Below are positions 35,070-46,442 of a stretch of DNA of 64,000 nucleotides, piece after piece. The stretch spans positions 23,805,769-23,869,768 of the forward strand of contig JAUJPP010000007.1 in NCBI GenBank assembly GCA_030562195.1, given 5' to 3'. Each line of letters begins with the position of its first letter. Within the stretch, counting starts at the first letter, position 1. Position numbers and translations under genes: made by a program. The stretch is from Nipponacmea schrenckii. Its lineage: Eukaryota > Mollusca > Gastropoda > Lottiidae. The notes below the pieces were generated by a model. The model searched no databases and was not told where the DNA came from. It worked only from the letters and a program-made list of their open reading frames with translations.

Positions 35070-38000
35070 CACAATTGTTGTGAACACGATAGAGACCACA
35101 TTTCTTGATGGATTTTGACCAAATTTGGTGAGTGTGTTTGTTATAACCCAAGGGAGAAGCCTATTGAAAATCAGACCAATCGAAAAATATTCAATGAGTT
35201 ATTGCCCTTGTTTTTGAAAATTTGTTGTGAACACGATTAAGTGTTTCTTGATGGATTTTTATGAAATTTGGTGTGATTGCTTGTTATTACTTAAGGATGA
35301 AGCCTATTGAAAATCAGACAAATCGAAAAATAAATTGATGAGTTATTGCCCTTGTTCTTGAAAACACATTCATCTGCCTGTCCACAATTGTTGTGAACAC
35401 GATAGAGACCCCATTTCTTGATGGATTTTGACCAAATTTGGTGAGTATGTTTGTTATAACCCAAGGAAGAAGCCTATTGAAAATCAGACCAATCGAAAAA
35501 TATTCGATGAGTTATTGCCCTTGTTTTTGAAAATTTGTTGTGAACACGATTAAGAGTGTGTTTCTTGATGGATTTTGATGAAATTTGGTGTGATTGCTTG
35601 TTATTACTTAAGGATGAAGCCTATTGAAAATCAATCAAATTGAAAAATAAATTGATGAGTTATTGCCCTTGTTCTTGAAAACACATTCATTTTGCGTTCA
35701 AAAATGTGTGGACAGGATAGAGAGATGGTTTCTGGCTGGATTTTGACCAATTTCGGTTTGTGTGTTTGTAATCATCCAAGGATGAAGCCTTCTGTCCGCC
35801 TGTCTGTCTGTCGGTCCGTCTGTCTGTCCGTCTGCCCTTCCACAATTGTTGTGAACACGATAGAGACCACATTTCTTGATGGATTTTAATGAAACTTGGA
35901 ATGAATCTTTGTAATGACCAAAGGATGAAGCCTATCGAAAATGAAACCAATCGAAAAATATTTACTATGAGTTATTGCCCTTGTCCTAAAATTCCTTGTG
36001 AACACGATAGGGAGCCGGGTTCTTGATAGAATTGGATGAAACTTGGTGTGAGTGTTTGTTATAACTCGAGGATAGACCCTATTGAAAATCAGACTAATCA
36101 AAAAATATTTATTGAGTTATTGCCCTTGCTCTTTAAAACGTGTTCACTTTATCAGCCTCTGATTCTTTGTAGACTTGATAGAGATCTGGTTTCTTGATAG
36201 ATTTTGACAAAGCATGATTGGAGCCTTTTGAATTACCCAAAGAAGAAACCGATTGCAAATTAAGCTTACCGAAAAATATTTACTTTGAGTTATTGACTTT
36301 GTCCAGAAATTTCTTGTCAATACGATAGGAAGTTGTGTTCTTGATGTGTTTTGATGAAAGTTGGTGTATTTGTAACATCCTAAGGATGTACCCTATTGAA
36401 AGCCAGGCAAATCGAACAAATCTAATAGAGTTATTGTTCTTTTAAACGTGTTAAATTTATTGTTTACAAGACAGAGAGGGCTGGTTTCTTCATGAAATTT
36501 GATGTTTAAAATATTGCATTTACTGATAACTCTTGTCCACCGCCCGAATAACTAAAGCTGCCAATGGTGGGCGTATTACGATGGGCCATCGCTATTTTTG
36601 ATTTTTGTGAAAATTACAATTGGCTTCTGCCATGCAAAAAGTGAAATATTGTCAATATCTATATATCTATATATATATGCACTGATAGATATCAATATTT
36701 GGTTCAATGTGTGATTATTTCGGACAGCTTAGTAATGCGGTGTTACATTTTAAATTCTATGATATCCCTAGCAACAGATTATATAACATGATTTAAAGTA
36801 GCATAATTTGCAGAAATAAGTGAATGCCAGATGTGCCAATATTCTTCAAAAGTGATGATTGCCTAAATGAAGGTGATCTTCCAATGGAAATAAATTGAGA
36901 AATGCACTTTTTACATGTTTCTTTTTAGGTACCTAATCACAATAAGATCTTGACATCTCTTATTTCTGGTGCCACTGCCGGGGCTGTTGCCAAAACAACT
37001 ATAGCTCCTTTAGATAGAGCAAAGATCAATTTTCAAAGTAAGTACATTGTAGTTTACTACTTAAAATAACATTGCCATGTGTCAAATTGACTTCTTATTT
37101 GTCTATGATGAGATATGAAATAATCCTGAAAAAAATAAATTCATTAGTGTTATTGCAGTACTTTTTATACGCCCACATGAAATGGGGGGCGTATATTGTC
37201 GTCACCCACATCCGTCCGTCGGTACGTCCGTCGGTCGGTCCGTCCGTCCGTCCGTCCGTCCACAATTGCTTGTAAACACTCTACACGGTGTAATTCTTGA
37301 CGGATTTAGATGAAACTTAATATGAGTGTTTATGATCACGCAAGGATGAACCCTATTGAAAATCAGCGAAATCGGAAAAAAATTAGTATGAGTTTGTGCC
37401 CTTGTTCTTGAATGGCTCGTAAACACTCTACAACGTGCAATTCTTGACCGATTTTGATGAAACTTGGTGTGAGAGTATGTTATAACTCAAAGATAAACCC
37501 TATCGAAAATCAGCGAAATCGAAAAACATTTAGTATGAGTTATTGCCCTTGTTCTTGAAAACGCATTCAATTTTAGCTTGTAAACACTCTTGAGAGAACA
37601 ATTTTTAATGGATTTTAATGAAACTTGGCCTGAGTATTTGTTATCACCCAAGGATGAAGCCTATTGAAAACCAGTCAAATCGAAAAAAAATTAATATCAG
37701 TTATTGCCCTTGTTTTTGAAAACAGGTTCAATTTTTAGCTTGTAAACACTCTACAAAGCACAGTTGTTGACCGATTTTGACGAAACTTGCTGAAATTGTT
37801 TAATATCACCAAAGAATGAACCCTTTTGAAAATAGCACATATCGAAATATATTTAATAGGAATTATTGCCCTTGTTCTATAAAATGTGTTGGATTTTTGC
37901 CTTGTAAACACTCTACAAGTCACAATTCTTGAGCAATTTTTATACGCCCACATGAAATGGGGGGCGTATATTGTCGTCACCCACATCCGTCGGTCCGTCC

Positions 38001-41000
38001 GTCGGTCCGTCCGTCCGTCCGTCCACAATTGCTCGTAAACACTCTACACGGTGTAATTCTTGACGGATTTAGATGAAACTTAATATGAGTGTTTATGATC
38101 ACGCAAGGATGAACCCTATTGAAAATCAGCGAAATCGGAAAAAAATTAGTATGAGTTTGTGCCCTTGTTCTTGAATGGTTCGTAAACACTCTACAACGTG
38201 CAATTCTTGACCGATTTTGATGAAACTTGGTGTGAGAGTATGTTATAACTCAAGGATAAACCCTATCAAAAATCAGCGAAATCGAACAACATTTAGTATG
38301 AGTTATTGCCCTTGTTCTTGAAAACGCGTTCAATTTTAGCTTGTAAACACTCTTGAGAGAACAATTTTTAATGGATTTTAATGAAACTTGGCCTGAGTAT
38401 TTGTTATCACCCAAGGATGAAGCCTATTGAAAACCAGTCAAATCGAAAAAAAATTAATATCAGTTATTGCCCTTGTTTTTGAAAACACGTTCAATTTTTA
38501 GCTTGTAAACACTCTACAAAGCACAGTTATTGACCGATTTTGACGAAACTTGCTGAAATTGTTTAATGTCACCAAAGAATGAACCCTTTTGAAAATAGCA
38601 CATATCGAAATATATTTAATAGGAATTATTGCCCTTGTTCTATAAAATGTGTTGGATTTTTGCATTGTAAACACTCTACAAGTCACAATTATTCAGCAAT
38701 TTTGACATAACTTGGCATGAGTATTTGTAATCACCTAAGGATGAACCCTATTGAAATTCATTTAAATCAAAAAATATTTAGTATCAGTTATTGCCCTTGT
38801 GTTTGAAAACGCGTTCAATTTTAGCTTGTAAGCACTCTAGAAAGAACAATTCTTAATGGATTTTGATAAAACTTGGCTTGAGTATTTGTTTTTACCCAAG
38901 GATGAACCTTATTGAAAATCAAATAAATCGAAATATATTTAGTGTCAGTTATTGCCCTTGTGTTTGAAAACGGGTTCAACTTTTTGGCTAATAAACACTC
39001 TAGAAGGTACAATTCATGACCTATGTTGACAAAACTCACTGAAATTGTTGGATATCGCAAGGGATGAGCCTAATTGAAAATTAAAAATATCAAAATATAT
39101 CTAATATGAATTATTGCCCTTGTTCTTTTAAACGCGTTCGATTTTTGTCTCGTAAACACTCTACATGGCACAATTCTTGATGGATTTCGATGAAACTTGG
39201 TGTGAGAGTGTGTTATAACTCAAGGATGAACCCTATTGAAAATCAGCTAAATTGAAAATTTTTTTTTGTATGAGTTACTGCCCTTGTTCTAGAAAACGCA
39301 TTCAATTTTAGCTTGTAAACACTCTAGAAAGAACTATTCTTAATGGATTTTGATTAACTTTGGCTTGAGTATTTGTTTTTACCCAAGGATGAACCCTATT
39401 ATAAATCAAATAAATAGAAATATATTTAGTGTAAGTTATAGCCCTTGTTCTTGAAAACGCGTTCAATTTTAGGTTGTAAACACTCTAGAAAGAACAATTT
39501 TTAATGGATTTTGATGTAACTTGGCTGGAGTATTTGTTGTCTCCCAAGGATGAACCCTATTGAAAATCGAAAAATATTTAGTACAAGTTATTGACCTTGT
39601 TTTTGAAAACGCGTTCAATTTAACTCGCAAACACTCTAGAAAGAACAATTTTGAATGGATTTTGATGAAACTTGGCTTTAGTATTTGTTTTCTCACAAGG
39701 ATAAACCCTATTGAAAATCAGATAAATCGAAAAATATTTAGTGTCAGTTATTGCGCCTGTTTTCAAAAACGCTTTCAACTTTTGGCTTGTGAACACTCTA
39801 AACATTCCTTTTTGACAAAACTCGCTGAAATTGTTTAATATCAACCAATGATGAGCCTTATTAAGAATTAAAAATATCAAAATATTATTAAGGGTGAACC
39901 CTATTGCAAATCATAAAAATACCGAAAAATATTTAATGAGTTGTTATTAGGTACAATTCTTGACAGTTTTTAATGAAACTAGAGACCCTAGAATAAAAAT
40001 TGTAACCTTACTTAAAAGTTTTTATTTGAAATAAATGCTGCCAGTGGGCGTATATTACCTTGCCTGGCAAGCTATCTTTATGATATCCACAGTGATATTT
40101 TTCTTACAAAATATGTTAAAAAATTTTATATATGTTTAATTGACTATAGTTCTGTTATCATCAGACATTTCATGGCCCTCTGTGTTATAATAATTGACAA
40201 AATTTATATACAGATGTAACAAAAAATTCTTAGTAATGTACACTGGTTCATATATGGTAGAAAATAATTCACTTTTTATTATAGATTCAAAACTTTAATT
40301 TGAGTTAAAAAATTAGGTGATAATTCCTTAAAGTTTATGTTTTGCCCCGGTATATCAACCCATTTAGGTGAAATATTATCATTTCAGTCAAAGATACACC
40401 ATATACTTTCAAAGGCCTAATCAATTTTCTTAAGGATACTGTTATAAGAGAAAAATGGTATACATTATGGAGGGGGAATTCTGCCACTATGGCTAGAATT
40501 GTACCTTATGCAGCTATACAATATGCATCACATGAACAGTTTAAAAATTTATTAAATAAAGAAAATAAAAAGTAAGTAATGATAACAAAAGACATGAAAG
40601 TTTATCAGCCTATCTTGTAAGATGCACGATAAATTAACCTCTGCTAAGAAAAGTTCTTATGTCAATTATTGTTTGAGGGATTAGAGACTGTAATTATCGT
40701 AGGACGATATTTTTTCTGCACATTATGCTTCATGATTTTTTAAGCTAACTTTTAATGCTGTCTGTTTTTAATATGAATGAGATTGACATTTTTTTCTATT
40801 CCTGACATTTTGAATATTGACATGTTTTATTATAAGTAAAGTATTGACATGACATATCAATCCACTTTGAATATAACTTTGATTGAGAAATGTCAGTTGT
40901 AACGACATCTATATTTTTGAATTAACCTTGAAATTTGGCATTACAATGGCCATTGCTATTTTTTATGATTTCAAATAATTCTTGCCTGACAAAATTTCTT

Positions 41001-44000
41001 TAATTTCACACTGCTCTCCTCTTTATTTCACTCTAATACAATAAAAGTATGCTGTAGGACTCCATTTCACTGTTTTTTTCAATCTAAAATCCAAATGTAA
41101 ATGACATAATATACATGTATGGATCATATAAATGACTTATCCATTTTTGAACAAAATTACGATATAAATTATGTCCCTGACTTATCCTCTGGAAAATATG
41201 CATGGGACTTGAATATGTGAATTCATGAAAATTAGTTCGCACAAAAATTAATGATTTAGCAGTTTGTACACATAATCGTCTAATATTTATCAATACTGGT
41301 AGATATTATTATTGAAATTTGCAGACATCTACCTCCATTTAGAAGAGTATTGGCAGGATCTCTAGCAGGAATCACATCAGTTACTGTAACATATCCTCTA
41401 GATTTAGTTCGAGCTAGAATGGCTGTCACTGCTAAAGATAGGTGGGTTGGGTTATTTTCAATTATAATTTATTATATCCAGGTGAACTTATGGATAATTG
41501 GATATTAAATGCCCTGCCCTGCTTTTAACTCATTTTTTATCCGCATTTGGGTTTTGGCATTGTTGTGTTTACCCACATTAAACTAAGCCCACTATGAAAA
41601 ATGGGAATGTGATTTGGACACAATGAATTCCAGCTATCAATGATAACTGCACCAAAAAACCATGGAGAATTTCAGTTTAATACATCATTGCTAACCTGCA
41701 TGTCCAGGGTCCAATCCTTGTATTCTGTATCATACCTTTTAGATTTTGGACCCTTCTTTCTTCCATTAATAATGGTCAGACGGCTAATATAGAAACTTGA
41801 ATCCTTTTAAATTGAGTTCCAGTTTTCTAGCATGATGTGGTCAATGACTAGTTGACAGTAGGCATTCAAAGAGTGTGCCCGTATTTGCTATTGCTCCAGA
41901 CTGAAACAAAATAGCATGTTTTAAAACACCTGTACTTAAAATTTTCTTTTATCTTTCAATATGTAGATATCACCATATATATGAAGTTGTATCTAAAATC
42001 TGGAAAGAAGAAGGTATTCTTATATTATATCGAGGTTTTACACCAACTATATTAGGTGTTATACCATACTCAGGAATCAGTTTCTTTACCTATGAAACTT
42101 GTAAAAAGAAACATGCAGGTAACTCTCATTTTTATATGCCCACACGTTAGTATAGACGTATATTGTAATCGCCCTGTCGGTCCGTCGGTCCGTCCGTTCA
42201 CATTACGTCAAATTGGGGTTGTATCAACGATACTTCTTAATGAAACTTGGTATGCATGTATGGAAATTATCGAATGAACAGATGAATATGAATATGTGGA
42301 CGTATATTGTCGTCGCCCCTGTCCGTCAGTCTGTCGGTCCATCAATATTTGTTGCAGACACTATAGAAGCTACAATTTTCTATGGATTTTAATGAAACTT
42401 GGTATGAGCATTGGTATTGATAAAACGGCAGTCAAGTTCGATTTGGACGATTTTTCGATAAACGGTGTTTGAGTTATTGCCCCTGCCTCTATATTTGTTG
42501 TAGACACAATAGAAGCTACAATTTTCAATGGATTTAAATGAAACTTGGTGTGAGCATTGGAATTTATAAGACGGCGATCAAGTTCGAATATGAAGATTTT
42601 TCGATGAACTGTTTTTGAGTTATTGCCCTTGATTTAGTTTACATCACGTAAAAATTTATTGTTGTTGCAATAGAAGCTACAATTTTTAATGCATTTGCAT
42701 GAAACTTGGTATGAGCATTGGAATTGAAAAGGCGGTGGTCAGGTCCAAATTTGATGATTTTTTGATGAATAGATTATGAGTAATTGACCTTGACTAAGTA
42801 AAATTGCGTAAAAATTAATTTTCTGTAGACACTATAGAAGCTACAATTATCTATGGATTTAATGAAACTTAGTATGAGCATTGGAATTGATAAGACGGCG
42901 GTCAAGTTCGATTTGGACAATTTTGCAATAAACAGTTTTGGAGTTATTGCCCCTGCCTCTATATTTGTTGTAGACAAAATAGAAGCTACAATTTTAAATG
43001 AAAGTTGGTGTGAGCATTGGAATTGATAAGACGACTGTCGAGTTCGAATTTGAAGATTTTTCGATGAACAGTTTTTTAGTTATTGCCCTTGACTTAGTAA
43101 GATTGCGTCAAAATTTTATTGTGGGTTCAATAGAAGCCAAAATTTTCATTCGATTTTGATGAATCTTGGTGTGAGCATTGGAATTGATAAGACAACAGTC
43201 GAGTTCGAATTTGGCAATTTTTCGATGAACAGTGTTTGAGTAATTGCCCTTGACGTAGTAAAATCTTGTGGTCAAGTTTGAATTTTACAATTTTCCATGA
43301 ACAGTTTTTAGTTTTTGAACTTGACTTCAATATCCATTTAGTGAATGTTTTTGAGTCATTGCTAAATTTATTTTTTCTTCTTAAAACAACTCACAATTGA
43401 AAATTCTTTTTTCTGCTAATTTTCCAATCTTTGCTTTAATGTGTTTATCGAATTTGTTCAATCTTTGTCTAAAGATTTGCTTCCTCTGAACATGATGGGT
43501 TTTTTTAACAGTAAACAAATTTTTATTAAATGATTGTATCCACAGAAGATCAACAAAACAAAATATGGCCAGCTTTATTTCTTATGAGATTGAATATTTG
43601 CTGTACATATTTTTTGATATTTTAGATTGGACCAAAGGGTCTGATTTGCCTCCATATTGGAGATTATTATTCGGTGCTTTAGCTGGACTATTTGGTCAAT
43701 CAGCATCCTATCCATTAGATATTGTTAGAAGAAGAATGCAGACTGCTGGTGAGTTGATTGATATTAGATCATACAGTGTTTGGTAACAAGGGTAGGTAGG
43801 GTAAGAACAATATTCCAAGGCAATGGGGGATTGAATAATTGCCCACTACAAAGACGGACGTTACAGCTAAGTTACAGTAGGCTGTGGATATCATTCATTA
43901 AAAGCATGCTTTATTTTTGTCATTATATGTAATGGGATAGCAGAACTGAGATGAGGGGTGCATATTTTGGATTGCCCAGTCATACCCTACTGCAGGGGTT

Positions 44001-44438
44001 CTGAATTAGTTTGTCGTGCGGGCCAGAGGAAAATGTGAATTTTGGTTCCTAGCCACTGAATACTGACCTTACGTTCTTGATATTAAGAACATTGAAAAGT
44101 AAATGAAATTTCTTGGTCTAGATGACATTTTTTTGTGGGTTGGTCTGGCCCCGAGTCAGAGTTAGGCAGCCTCTGCCCTGTTGAGTTTTTATCAGGCATT
44201 ATCTATTTTTATTATTAATTTTATAGGTATTACAGGCCATAGCCATGACTATACTGGTATCTTGTCTACTCTCAAAAATGTGATACATGAAGAAGGTTTT
44301 CGGCAGGGATTGTATAAAGGGTTAAGTTTAAATTGGATTAAAGGACCAATAGCTGTAGGGGTCAGCTTCACAACATTTGATATTACTAACCATTGGATAA
44401 GAAAATGGCCAGTCTTACAGTATGATGATAAAACATAG
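34786..44438 (+). CDS. SLC25A42: Mitochondrial carrier family protein, SLC25A42-like, complete, seven exons
   Basis: Exons: 34786-34866, 36929-37037, 40388-40571, 41325-41441, 41967-42118, 43626-43748 and 44227-44438. All junctions are GT/AG and phase-consistent, giving 325 aa against ~318 aa in human. The product should be an inner mitochondrial membrane carrier. Human SLC25A42 is characterised as exchanging CoA and adenosine 3',5'-diphosphate for (deoxy)adenine nucleotides. The three family signatures are present: PLDRAK at 54-59, PLDLVR at 149-154 and PLDIVR at 244-249. Diagnostic SLC25A42 stretches are also visible: [44 protein letters not shown], and [20 protein letters not shown]. Residues 1-30 are His/Glu/Lys-rich and poorly conserved, as in orthologues. 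The start is the first Met of exon 1, which joins in frame. Introns 1, 2 and 5 are filled with pearl/HINE elements. Confidence 0.95.
34948..36599 (+). mobile_element. Pearl/HINE-type element B2 (subfamily B), complete, in intron 1 of the SLC25A42-like gene
   Basis: Same order as B1: TTTTTATACGCCCACA hairpin, a perfect (TGTC)n microsatellite at about 34992-35069 (~19 units), subfamily B monomers, an internal GTCT/GTCC block near 35795-35840, tail hairpin CGATGGGCCATCG and CTATTTTT. It starts 81 bp after the end of SLC25A42-like exon 1. Its closeness to B1 suggests a recent burst or a local duplication. The [12 protein letters not shown] frames are microsatellite translations. Confidence 0.9.
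37162..37936 (+). mobile_element. Pearl/HINE-type element P2 (subfamily A), head and four to five monomers, no tail
   Basis: The head TTTTTATACGCCCACATGAA with GGGGGGCGTATATTGTCG, a (GTCC)n block and subfamily A monomers run until TTCTTGAGCAA. There a second head (P3) begins. No tail hairpin of its own follows. Located in SLC25A42-like intron 2. Confidence 0.85.
37937..40078 (+). mobile_element. Pearl/HINE-type element P3 (subfamily A), complete, 2.1 kb
   Basis: The head TTTTTATACGCCCACATGAA hairpin is followed by a short GTCC/GTCG block and about 12 monomers. The tail is CCAGTGGGCGTATATTACC, hairpin CTTGCCTGGCAAG, then CTATCTT. By eye it matches P1 (22806-24984) across nearly its whole length with scattered single-base differences, in the same order of monomer variants. 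Confidence 0.9.
42129..43400 (+). mobile_element. Pearl/HINE-type element (subfamily C), decayed, in SLC25A42-like intron 5
   Basis: The head is degenerate (TTTTTATATGCCCACACG with ATAGACGTATATTG). A second half-head, TGTGGACGTATATTGTCGTC, follows at about 42294, each with a GTCC/GTCG block. About seven monomers of ~158 bp follow, with AGAAGCTACAATTTT, ATGAAACTTGGT, GAGCATTGGAATTGATAAG and GAGTTATTGCCC. No tail is found and the array fades near 43,330-43,400. Confidence 0.75.
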
Positions 44439-46442
44439 CCACCCTTGCTCTTTATTAGGTATCTTTTAATATTCAGTGTCAGAGTGGATGAATTATTAAA
44501 GGGATAGTCTATACCATTTTCATTTTACGAAAAAAATTATTTTTGTATCCCAGTGTTCAACAATTTATTATCTTTTATCAATTTTTTCACTTTTGAACTT
44601 CCAATTTCATGATAGTTCTATGAAACATCAACTAAAGGGGCCAGGTGGGGGCCAATTGCACCAGGCATTTAAATACTCAATGGTAAATTTGAAACGGTGT
44701 ACCAACCCTGGGGCTAGTATAATTTTCACTTGGTTATGACATTTTAAAGATATTTCCTTGAATAAGCACAATCCATACCGCCACTTTAAGATAAAAAATT
44801 TCCATTGGAATATTTGTCAGGAGACAGAAAATATTTGTTTCTGCAATCACATATGTCATTAAGTAGTTTTCTTTTTTTAAAGTTATTTCAAAACTTTTGA
44901 TTGCATGTAGATCTAATCTACAATGTCACCGATTATCCAGATGTAATATGATTGGCTATGCTAAATTGATTCTGTAGTTCAGGTTCTTAAAATTCCATTG
45001 CTAAATGCTAGGACACAATTTATTCAATAATGTATGCAACATTGTGATATACATTATTAATATGTCTTAACCTTTCAGTCTGTGACCTTGGCCTGTTCTT
45101 TTGTGAGACTAAATTCTCATCACCATCTAACACTAGTATAATTACACTTGTATTTTTAGATATTTGCTGTGGGTCCTTATCAATTATAATTGATACCTCA
45201 CTGACTTCAAATGTGTTCTAGTAATTATTGCCCTAATGAATATGTTATTTTGATTGAACAATTTTAAAATTCTTTATATTGTTGAGAGTGAAATTTTATG
45301 TACATAATACAAAGGTTTATCAAAAAGGTTTAAAATAATTCATAATTCTTTATAAGACATATAGAAGCAGGAGCATAAGCATTAAAAAAATCATATATAT
45401 GGATATACTTCTTCTAGGTTTATTACATACTACGTTTGGAAAAACATACATGTACAGTAACGTTATCAAGTAAAATGATTGACAACAAAAAGCAGATCTT
45501 AACAATTGCTAATACACCTTAAATTATTATTGTTATAAATTTTAATGGTTTCCTTTATTTACCTATATAACCCATGCTGTTTTTTGTTGTTAATCATTTT
45601 ACTTGATAACGTTACCTGTATGTGTTTCCAAATGTAGTATGTAGTAAACCTAGAAGTAGTATATCCATATATCTTGTTTTTTTTTAATAATTTATAATGT
45701 TTTGTTAACTTAAGATAGGGCAGGTATACTGCTAAATAATGAAATACTCTAAATGCTATTATTAAAGAGATGAGTGGATATTTAATATTAAAGAAGTGAG
45801 ATATGATCATTGAAATAATAGGGTCTGCTTTATCTATATTGTTTTATGCTATACCTCATACCTTGTTGAAATCCCAAATAATTCATGAAATGGCATTTAG
45901 TGTTTAAATGGACAGGTTCATTCTTGGACAGATTATACCTTTTTCTCAGAAACGAAAAAAGTTAAAATTGAGCCTTCAAATCCATGTGTGTACAGATTTT
46001 AAAATTAAAAATGTCTTTTTTTGAGATTCTTTTATATATATAGGAAAGACATATATAGATATCTGTATACATCTCTATATATATATATACATACATTTCT
46101 CATACTTCTGAAGGCTATTTACATATACATTTATTCAAGATCCAAATCAACACCCGAAAATTGGAGAACCATGGTTTTTAAGTCATATTAGGTACCTTAT
46201 TAAATTGTCCCATTTGTTTTTTCATCCATGCTTTTAATCCACCATGTGGCCAAAATAACATCAAAGAAGGCAGAGGCTTCCTTCCTGTCTAAGTTAAGTT
46301 TACAGTATTAATAAACCTCCTTAGATTATTTAAATCGAAAGTTTTTTTTCAAATTTGCATGATTTTTTGTTCTTAAGAGATATTATTGTCATGTTTTCAT
46401 AAAGATACTAGACTCACCGGGAGTAAGCTTTTGTTTGGATTA
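44439..46442. other. Downstream region of the SLC25A42-like gene
   Basis: Contains the probable 3' UTR and a fold-back repeat (45391-45676, listed separately). I see no further exon. The minus-strand frame at 45559-45810 lies in the fold-back and is not a gene. Confidence 0.4.
45391..45676. mobile_element. Fold-back element with ~105-bp arms
   Basis: The left arm (about 45391-45495) contains ATATATGGATATACTTCTTC, ACATACTACGTTTGGAAA and GTTATCAAGTAAAATGATTG. The right arm (about 45575-45676) is its inverted complement with roughly one mismatch per 12-15 bp and one short indel. About 80 bp lie between the arms. No reading frame is present. Confidence 0.85.

Noticed and set aside
33187..35950. 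Reading frames with [12 protein letters not shown] or VCLSVCLS stretches
   Set aside because: They are translations of the GTCT/GTCC microsatellite and adjacent core monomers of pearl/HINE elements.
43546..43625. Possible extra exon in the SLC25A42-like gene after TCCACAG at 43545
   Set aside because: It opens in phase but has no donor before the next acceptor and reads into a stop. Skipping it gives the exact family length between H213 and the third carrier repeat.
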